Shown here in pieces: positions 36,421 to 42,490 of a DNA stretch of 42,490 bases. Position numbers and translations under genes: made by a program. The notes beneath the pieces are model-generated. The model saw only the letters and a program-made list of their open reading frames with translations. It did not search any database and was not told where the DNA came from. Origin of the DNA: Streptomyces roseicoloratus (lineage in GTDB: Bacteria > Actinomycetota > Actinomycetes > Streptomycetales > Streptomycetaceae); contig NZ_SDOY01000074.1 in assembly GCF_004117935.1 (NCBI RefSeq), forward strand, positions 1 through 42,490, read 5' to 3'. The number at the start of each line of letters is the position of its first letter. The first letter of the stretch is position 1.

Positions 36421-38622
36421 TCACTGGCCGCCTCTGCCGCCGTCCACGATCCCGGTGCCGCCGTCCGGCGTCGGCACGATCGTCGGTTCGGTCGGCTTCG
36501 TCGGCGGTGTCGTCGGCGGCGGCGGGGCCGTCGCGGTGGACGTGGGCGGCTGCGGCGGCGTGGTGCCGGTCGGGGTCGTCGGCTGGGTCGGGGTGGTGCT
36601 TCCCTCGCTCGCCGAGGACGACGCGGTCGGCGAGGGCGAGCCGGTGGTCGCGGTGGGCGTCGGGGCGCCGGTGTCGCCCGAGGTGCCGTCGGTCTCCAGG
36701 TCGAAGGTGGCGTCGGAGCCGCCGCCGAGCGCGGCGGTGGTGTACGCGCCCCAGATCTGTGCCGGCGTGCGGCCGCCGTTGGCGCGGCCCGGGTTGATGG
36801 TGTTGGTCAGGGTGACCTGGTTGCCGTTGGCGTCCTCGCCGAAGAGGCCGACGGCGGTGACGATCTCGGGCGTGTAGCCGACGAACCAGGCCGAGCGGTT
36901 GTTCTCGGAGGTGCCGGTCTTGCCGGCCGCCTGGTAGTCGCCGGCGGCGCGGAAGCCGGAGCCGGAGCGGACGACGCCCTGCATGGCCTTGGTGGTGGTG
37001 TCGGCGGCCTCGCGGCTGATGACGCGCTCGCCGATCGACTTCACGGGCTCGGCCTTGCGGTCCTTGTGCTCGGCGGACTTCACCAGGGTCGGGGTGACCT
37101 TGACGCCGTGGTTGTCGAGGGTCGCGTAGGCGCCGGCCATGTCCATGGTGGAGGCGGTCATGACGCCGAGGGACATCGACGGCCCCTCGCCGAAGTCCGG
37201 GCCGTCCTTGAGTCCGAGGGCCAGGCCGGTCTGCTTGGCCTTGGCGAAGCCGACGTCCACGATCATCTGGGCGTAGACCGAGTTGATGGAGCTGTTGGTG
37301 GCCCTCTGGACGGTGACGGGGCCGTAGCTGCGGTCGTCCTCGTTCTCCGGGGCGAAGGCGATGGGGCTGCCGACGACCGGGCGCCGGCTGGTGCCGTCGT
37401 AGACGGTGCCGAGGCCGATCTTCCGCCCGTCCTGGGTGACCGCGTGGTTGTCGATCGCGGAGGCGAGCACGAGCGGCTTGAAGGTCGAGGCGGGCTGGTA
37501 GTCGCGCCGGGTGGCGTTGTTGGTCCAGTGCTCGGTGGCGCCGACGCCGCCGTACATGGCGACGACCGCGCCGGTCTTCGGGTCGACGGAGGTGGCGCCG
37601 GCCTGGACGGTGGCCTGCTTCTTGTCGCCCTTGCGGTCGATCTTGTCCTCGAGCTGCTTGTCGACGGCCTTGACCAGGGCCTTCTGCTTCTTCTCGTCGA
37701 TGTTGAGGGTGATCGTCCAGCCGCCGGCCTTGAGGTCCTCCTCGCTGACGCCCTGGCGCATGAGCTCCTGGTTGGCGGCCTCGACGATGTAACCGCTCTG
37801 ACCGCTCAGGCCCTTGGGGGCCTTGGGCTTCTGCGGGGCGGGGAACTTCATCCCGGCGCGCTTGCCGGCGTCGAGCCAGCCTTCCTCGACCATGTTGTCG
37901 AGGACGTAGCTCCAGCGCTCCTCGACCAGTTTGCGGCCCTCGGGTCCGGCGGAGGTCCAGTCGTACTGGCTGGGGGCCTGGAGGACGGAGGCGAGGTAGG
38001 CGCCCTGGTCGACGGTCAGCCTGGTCGCGTCGACGCCGTAGTAGGCCTGGGCGGCGGCCTGGATGCCGTAGGCGTTGCGGCCGTAGTAGCTGGTGTTCAT
38101 GTAGCCGGCGAGGATCTCCGGCTTGGTCATGTTCCGGTCGACCTTGAGCGCGATGACCATTTCCTTGAGCTTGCGCGTCGCGGTCTGGTCCTGGCTCAGG
38201 TAGTAGTTCTTGACGTACTGCTGGGTGATCGTCGAACCGCCCTGCTTGCCCTTGCCGGTGAGGGTGTTCCACGCGGCGCGGGCGGTGCCCTTGATGTCGA
38301 CGCCGTTGTCCTTGTAGAAGGTCTTGTTCTCGGCGGCGACGAAGGCGTGCTGGACCTCGAGCGGCACCTTGTCCAGGCCCACGATCTCGCGGTTGATCTT
38401 GCCGGTGCGGGCGAGGACCTTGCCGTTCGCGTACTTGTAGACGTTGCTCTGGAGGGTGGCGTCCGCGTTGGCGGTGGGCACCGGGACCATCAGGTAGAGC
38501 ACGTAGAAGGCGCCCATGACGAGCAGGCAGCCCACGAAGAACGTACCCAGGAGCTTTCTCCAGGTGAACAGGCGGCGTATCCGCCCGCCCTTCTTCGCCT
38601 GGCCCTTGCCGTTCCGGCCCAT
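36421..38622 (-). CDS. Bifunctional penicillin-binding protein (transglycosylase/transpeptidase)
   Basis: A 733-residue class A PBP. A basic N-terminus and a single membrane helix (25-46) precede the transglycosylase domain: AENKTFYKDNGVD with Glu98 as catalytic residue, GGSTITQQYVKNYY, RKLKEMVIALK and YYGRNAYGIQAAAQAYYG. The transpeptidase has SxxK at 379-382 (STFK), SIN in NSSINSVYA and KTGT in AGKTGTSENN. It builds and crosslinks peptidoglycan. The C-terminal ~110 residues are a Thr/Pro/Ser-rich tail typical of actinobacterial PBPs. The usual H of EDxxFxxHxG is Asn here, a common variant. The ATG at 38622 has only a distant GGAG. Confidence 0.93.
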   Translation of the reverse strand: MGRNGKGQAKKGGRIRRLFTWRKLLGTFFVGCLLVMGAFYVLYLMVPVPTANADATLQSNVYKYANGKVLARTGKINREIVGLDKVPLEVQHAFVAAENKTFYKDNGVDIKGTARAAWNTLTGKGKQGGSTITQQYVKNYYLSQDQTATRKLKEMVIALKVDRNMTKPEILAGYMNTSYYGRNAYGIQAAAQAYYGVDATRLTVDQGAYLASVLQAPSQYDWTSAGPEGRKLVEERWSYVLDNMVEEGWLDAGKRAGMKFPAPQKPKAPKGLSGQSGYIVEAANQELMRQGVSEEDLKAGGWTITLNIDEKKQKALVKAVDKQLEDKIDRKGDKKQATVQAGATSVDPKTGAVVAMYGGVGATEHWTNNATRRDYQPASTFKPLVLASAIDNHAVTQDGRKIGLGTVYDGTSRRPVVGSPIAFAPENEDDRSYGPVTVQRATNSSINSVYAQMIVDVGFAKAKQTGLALGLKDGPDFGEGPSMSLGVMTASTMDMAGAYATLDNHGVKVTPTLVKSAEHKDRKAEPVKSIGERVISREAADTTTKAMQGVVRSGSGFRAAGDYQAAGKTGTSENNRSAWFVGYTPEIVTAVGLFGEDANGNQVTLTNTINPGRANGGRTPAQIWGAYTTAALGGGSDATFDLETDGTSGDTGAPTPTATTGSPSPTASSSASEGSTTPTQPTTPTGTTPPQPPTSTATAPPPPTTPPTKPTEPTIVPTPDGGTGIVDGGRGGQ

Positions 38623-38883
38623 GTCCGCGTTCGCTCCGCTCGTCGTCGAATCAGCTTGGAAAGCTAACACCGCCCCATGTGACAAAGGGCGATCGATCCG
38701 GCATTTCAGGGCGTGAGAATCAGCACCCACTCCCGACGGAACCGACGCTCAGGAGCCGTGGATGGTTGTGTGCCGCCGGTCACAGCCCTTCGTTCGAGGG
38801 GTGCCACCTGCCCGTTCACTCGCGCGGGCGGTTCCCGGACGGGCTATACATCGTGCGTATACACCACGTGTACAGTGTCCGGC
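38623..38883. promoter_or_regulatory. Divergent control region of the PBP and padR genes
   Basis: The right end carries a -10 TACAGT (38871-38876), followed by seven bases and the padR ATG, so the padR message is near-leaderless. The dyad TACAC-cac-GTGTA (38860-38872) overlaps this element, and tatac repeats lie at 38845-38862. This is a plausible autoregulatory PadR operator. The PBP promoter was not identified. Confidence 0.55.
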
Positions 38884-39408
38884 ATGTCCATCGGTCACAC
38901 CCTCCTCGGACTCCTGGAGTCCGGCCCGCGTCACGGCTACGACCTCAAGCGGGCCTTCGACGAGCGCTTCGGCCACGATCGGCCCCTGCACTACGGGCAG
39001 GTCTACTCGACCATGTCCCGGCTCCTGAAGAACGGCCTCGTCGAGGTCGACGGCATCGAGGCCGGCGGCGGTCCCGAGCGCAAGCGCTACGCCATCACCG
39101 AGGCCGGCGTCACCGACGTCGAACACTGGCTCGCCACCCCCGAGAAACCCGAGCCCTACCTCCAGTCCACGCTCTACACCAAGGTCGTCCTGGCCCTGCT
39201 CACCGGCCGGGGCGCGGACGGGATCCTGGACACCCAGCGCTCGGAGCACCTGCGGCTGATGCGCGAACTCACCCGGCGCAAGAAGGACGGCGACCTCGCC
39301 GACCAGCTGATCTGCGACCACGCCCTGTTCCACCTGGAGGCCGACCTGCGCTGGCTGGAGCTCACCGCCGCCCGCCTGGACCGGCTCGCCGAGGAGATCC
39401 GCCGATGA
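38884..39408 (+). CDS. PadR-family transcriptional regulator
   Basis: A 174-residue repressor. The winged helix is clear: LLGLLESGPRHGYDLKRAFD, HYGQVYSTMSRLLKNGLVEV, then ERKRYAITEAGV. The C-terminal half (about 85-174) is the all-helical dimerisation domain of the PadR/Vir family. Such regulators repress adjacent transporters until they bind a toxic ligand. The stop codon overlaps the ATPase start (ATGA), so it forms an operon with the ABC exporter. Confidence 0.93.
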   Translation: MSIGHTLLGLLESGPRHGYDLKRAFDERFGHDRPLHYGQVYSTMSRLLKNGLVEVDGIEAGGGPERKRYAITEAGVTDVEHWLATPEKPEPYLQSTLYTKVVLALLTGRGADGILDTQRSEHLRLMRELTRRKKDGDLADQLICDHALFHLEADLRWLELTAARLDRLAEEIRR

Positions 39409-40088
39409 CCACCGCACCCCTGCTCAGGGCGAGCGGCCTCGTCAAGGCGTACGGGCCGACGCCCGCCCTCGCCGGCGCCGACTTCGGCCTGCGGGCCGGC
39501 GAGGTCGTCGCCGTGATGGGCCCCTCCGGGTCCGGCAAGTCCACCCTGCTGCACTGCCTGGCCGGCATCGTCCGCCCCGACGCCGGCACCGTCCACTACG
39601 ACGGGCGCGAGCTCACCGCCATGACCGACGGGCAGCGCAGCGCCCTGCGCCGCTCCGACTTCGGCTTCGTCTTCCAGTTCGGGCAGCTGGTGCCCGAACT
39701 GACCTGTGTGGAGAACGTCGCCCTGCCGCTGCGGCTCGACGGCGAGCGCCGCAAGGAGGCCGAGCGCCGGGCCCGCGCGTGGCTGGAGCGCCTGGAGGTC
39801 GAGGACGTGGCCGCGAAGCGCCCCGGCGAGATATCCGGCGGCCAGGGCCAGCGGGTCGCCGTCGCCCGCGCGCTCGTCACCGCACCGCGGGTGATCTTCG
39901 CCGACGAGCCGACCGGCGCCCTCGACTCCCTCAACGGCGAGCGCGTCATGGCGCTGCTGACCGACGCCTCGCGCGACACCGGCGCCGCCGTCGTCCTGGT
40001 CACCCACGAAGCCCGGGTCGCCGCCTACTCCGACCGCGAGATCGTGGTCCGCGACGGCTCCGTCCGGGACGCGGAGTGGGCGGCATGA
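39405..40088 (+). CDS. ABC transporter ATPase (LolD/MacB type)
   Basis: A 227-residue ATPase. Walker A is GPSGSGKST (39-47), the Q-loop region reads GFVFQFGQLVPELT, the signature is ISGGQGQRVAVARAL, Walker B is VIFADEPTGALD and the H-loop is VLVTHEARVAA. It powers the FtsX-like permease encoded next. The first residue of the LSGGQ motif is Ile, a mild variant. Both ends overlap the neighbouring genes by 4 nt (ATGA). Confidence 0.95.
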   Translation: MTTAPLLRASGLVKAYGPTPALAGADFGLRAGEVVAVMGPSGSGKSTLLHCLAGIVRPDAGTVHYDGRELTAMTDGQRSALRRSDFGFVFQFGQLVPELTCVENVALPLRLDGERRKEAERRARAWLERLEVEDVAAKRPGEISGGQGQRVAVARALVTAPRVIFADEPTGALDSLNGERVMALLTDASRDTGAAVVLVTHEARVAAYSDREIVVRDGSVRDAEWAA

Positions 40089-42436
40089 GCCTGCGGACCT
40101 GGACCCGCGACCTGGCCCTCGGTGCCCGCTTCGCCGTCACCGGCGGCCGCGGCGGCCGGCTCCGCACGGCCCTGACCGCGACCGGCATCGGCCTCGGCGT
40201 GGCCCTGCTGCTCGTCGCCGCCTCCCTGCCGAACATGCTGTTCCAGCGCGAGGTGCGCGAATCGGCCCGCTCCGTCGACGCGAGCGAGCAGGTGGAGCGG
40301 CCCGGTCCCGGGACCTTTCTCTACGCCGACCGGTCCACCCTCTACCGCGGCGACACGGTCACCGGACTCCTGCTGCGGCCCGAGGGCGACCGCCCCGCGG
40401 TCCCGCCGGGAGCCGCGCGGGTGCCCGCGCCCGGCACGATGCTGGTCTCCCCCGCCCTCCGCGAGCTGCTGGACTCCCCCGAGGGCGCGCTCCTGCGCGA
40501 ACGCCTCCCGTACGAGGCCACCGGCACGCTCGGCGAGGCGGGGCTGATCGGCCCGGCCGAACTGCGCTACGTCGCCGGCACCGACCTCCTCACCACGGAC
40601 GACCACGACGGACGCGGCGAGCGTTACGGCTGGTCGGTGCCCGCGGAGCCGATGAACGCGTTCCTCCTGCTGCTCGTCGTCATCGCCTGCGTCGTCCTGC
40701 TGCTGCCCGTCCTGGTGTTCGTCGCGACCGCGGTGCGCTTCGGCGGCGAGCAGCGTGACCGGCGGCTGGCCGCGCTGCGGCTCGTCGGCGCGGACGCGGC
40801 CATGACGCGGCGGATCGCTGCCGGCGAGTCGCTGGCCGGCGCGCTGGGCGGGCTCGCCGTCGGCGTCGGGTTCTTCGCGGTGGCCCGGCGGCTTTCCGGC
40901 ACGGTGCGGATCTGGGACGTCAACGCGTTCCCGTCCGACGTGTCCCCGGTGCCCTGGCTCGCCGCCGTGATCGTCGTGGCCGTGCCCGTCTCGGCCGTCC
41001 TGGTCAGCCTCGTCGCGCTGCGCGGCGTGACCGTCGAACCGCTCGGCGTGGTCCGCACCGCCGCCCCGAAGCCGCGCCGGCTGCTCTGGCGGCTGCTCCT
41101 CGTGGCCGCCGGCGCCGCCGTGCTCGTCCCGTCCGTCAGCGGCGTCGAGGCCACCGGCACCGAGATCGACACGGCGGGCGTCGCCGTCGGCGCCACGCTC
41201 GCCCTGGTCGGGCTCACCACTCTGCTGCCCTGGCTGGTGGAGGCCCTGGTGAAGCGGCTGCGCGGCGGCCCGGTCGCCTGGCAGCTCGCCACCCGCAGGC
41301 TCCAGCTGAGCAGCGGCACCGCCGCCCGCACCGTCAGCGGCATCGTCGTCGCCGCGGCCGGCGCGATCGCCCTGCAGATGCTGTTCCAGGCGATGCAGGG
41401 CGACTTCATGCGGCCCACGAACATGGACACCGCCCGCGCCCAGCTGGAGACCAGGGCCGGCTCCGGGAGCGCCGACGACGCCCGCCGGGCCGTCGAGGCG
41501 CTGTCGAGGACGAAGGGCGTCACGTCGGTCACCGGCACCATCGAGTCGAACGTGTGGCGACCGGGACCGCTGCGGAAGGGCGAGGACTACGCCCCCGTCA
41601 CCTCGGTCTTCGTCGGCGACTGCCCCTCCCTGAAGGAGTTCGCCCGGCTGCCCTCGTGCACGGACGGCGACGTCTTCGTCCTCCTCCCGCACGGCCAGGA
41701 GTCCGCGCCGGACGACGCCTGGGTCACGCGGACCGCACGGCCCGGCGCGACGGTCGCCCTGCGCGACCCGCAGACCCACAGGGGCGGGCCGCCGCCGACC
41801 TGGCGCATCCCCGAGTCGGCGCGCACGGTCGAGGCGCGCCTCGACCCGATGGGGCGGATCCGGTTCGGCGTCGTGGCCACCCCGGGGGCGATCGACGCCG
41901 CCCGGCTCGACGCCCCGGAGGCCGAGGCCATGATCAGCGTCGACCCGGCGGTGCCGGACGCCGCCGAGCACGTGCGGAACACGGTCGCCGCCCTCGACCC
42001 GCTGACCCGGGTGCGGACCCTGCAGGACCTCGAGCGGGACGCCCAGTTCTCCAGCGTCCGCACCGGCATCCTGATCGGCGCCACCCTCACCATGCTGCTC
42101 GTCGCGGTCTCGCTCCTGGTCGGCACCCTGGAGCAACTGCGCGAGCGCAGGCGGCTGCTGTCCTCGCTGGTCGCCTTCGGCACCCGCCGCTCCACGCTCG
42201 TCTGGTCGGTGCTGTGGCAGACGGCCGTGCCGATCGTCCTGGGCCTGGCCCTGGCGGTGACCGGCGGGCTGGCGCTCGGCGTGGTCCTGCTGCGGATGAT
42301 CGGCAAGCGGGTCGAGGACTGGTGGGTCTTCCTGCCGGTCACCGGGGTCGGCGCGGCGCTGATCGCGCTGGTGACGGCGCTGAGCCTGCCGGTGCTGTGG
42401 CGGCTGATGCGGGCGGACGGTCTCAGGACGGAGTAG
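40085..42436 (+). CDS. FtsX-like ABC transporter permease
   Basis: A 783-residue permease. The first helix (about 29-50) is followed by an extracytoplasmic loop to ~190, then helices around 193-220 (FLLLLVVIACVVLLLPVLVF), 252-272, 300-325 and 338-385, a second large exposed domain (~430-660), and three C-terminal helices (~668-690, 715-745, 755-775). This is the duplicated FtsX/MacB layout: each half has a four-helix unit with a large outer domain. Such systems export or sense antimicrobial peptides or lipids rather than importing nutrients. The 54 bp after it hold no gene that I can see. Confidence 0.92.
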   Translation: MSLRTWTRDLALGARFAVTGGRGGRLRTALTATGIGLGVALLLVAASLPNMLFQREVRESARSVDASEQVERPGPGTFLYADRSTLYRGDTVTGLLLRPEGDRPAVPPGAARVPAPGTMLVSPALRELLDSPEGALLRERLPYEATGTLGEAGLIGPAELRYVAGTDLLTTDDHDGRGERYGWSVPAEPMNAFLLLLVVIACVVLLLPVLVFVATAVRFGGEQRDRRLAALRLVGADAAMTRRIAAGESLAGALGGLAVGVGFFAVARRLSGTVRIWDVNAFPSDVSPVPWLAAVIVVAVPVSAVLVSLVALRGVTVEPLGVVRTAAPKPRRLLWRLLLVAAGAAVLVPSVSGVEATGTEIDTAGVAVGATLALVGLTTLLPWLVEALVKRLRGGPVAWQLATRRLQLSSGTAARTVSGIVVAAAGAIALQMLFQAMQGDFMRPTNMDTARAQLETRAGSGSADDARRAVEALSRTKGVTSVTGTIESNVWRPGPLRKGEDYAPVTSVFVGDCPSLKEFARLPSCTDGDVFVLLPHGQESAPDDAWVTRTARPGATVALRDPQTHRGGPPPTWRIPESARTVEARLDPMGRIRFGVVATPGAIDAARLDAPEAEAMISVDPAVPDAAEHVRNTVAALDPLTRVRTLQDLERDAQFSSVRTGILIGATLTMLLVAVSLLVGTLEQLRERRRLLSSLVAFGTRRSTLVWSVLWQTAVPIVLGLALAVTGGLALGVVLLRMIGKRVEDWWVFLPVTGVGAALIALVTALSLPVLWRLMRADGLRTE

Positions 42437-42490
42437 GGCGCGCCGGGTCCGCCGGAGCGGCTGCGCCCGCCGGAGCCGCCGGGCCCGTCA

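Overview
The window is very GC-rich actinobacterial DNA and almost certainly a Streptomyces chromosome. The evidence is third-position GC bias, many GTG starts, a WhiB-like regulator, DUF1707, DUF4245 and DUF6542 genes, a SpoIIE-type phosphatase carrying its own kinase domain, a ricin-lectin SGNH esterase, and a conserved core order (ychF, DUF6542, ppgK, ispH, APC permease, xseA-xseB, nitroreductase, DUF4245, glpX, whiB-like, DUF1707, class I fumarase, fumC, DUF402, SpoIIE phosphatase, penicillin-binding protein). I recall a similar order in S. coelicolor but could not check it.

Left part (1-10.2 kb), variable genes: a membrane protein with DUF4190/septum-formation features, a bacterial serpin, a frameshifted hypothetical gene, a secreted subtilase, a threonine-synthase-like PLP enzyme with a repeat-built linker, a cupin, a small membrane protein, a ferredoxin-like-barrel protein and a metallo-beta-lactamase-fold (lactonase-like) hydrolase. 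Gaps here are filled with short tandem repeats.

Accessory segment (10.4-14.45 kb): a 5'-truncated SNF2 helicase, a probable fragment of another gene, an excalibur lipoprotein, a ribbon-helix-helix/PIN toxin-antitoxin pair, an 18-bp inverted repeat and a YefM/RelE-type toxin-antitoxin pair. The second pair lies between 25-bp direct repeats, and a 17-bp copy of the ychF 3' end lies outside them. This looks like a small integrated module and is the most interesting part of the window.

Core part (14.45-38.6 kb): central metabolism (polyphosphate glucokinase, class II fructose-1,6-bisphosphatase, two unrelated fumarases), isoprenoid synthesis (IspH), DNA repair (exonuclease VII), regulation (WhiB-like, SpoIIE phosphatase with a coupled 47-codon leader ORF) and cell wall synthesis (bifunctional PBP). 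Several secreted or lipid-anchored proteins are interspersed, and convergent pairs are separated by strong hairpins.

Right end (38.8-42.4 kb): a PadR regulator, an ABC ATPase and an FtsX-like permease whose genes overlap at ATGA junctions, forming one operon. Several start codons in the window lie 6-7 nt after a -10 hexamer, which suggests leaderless transcripts. No rRNA, tRNA, CRISPR array or intact transposase was seen.
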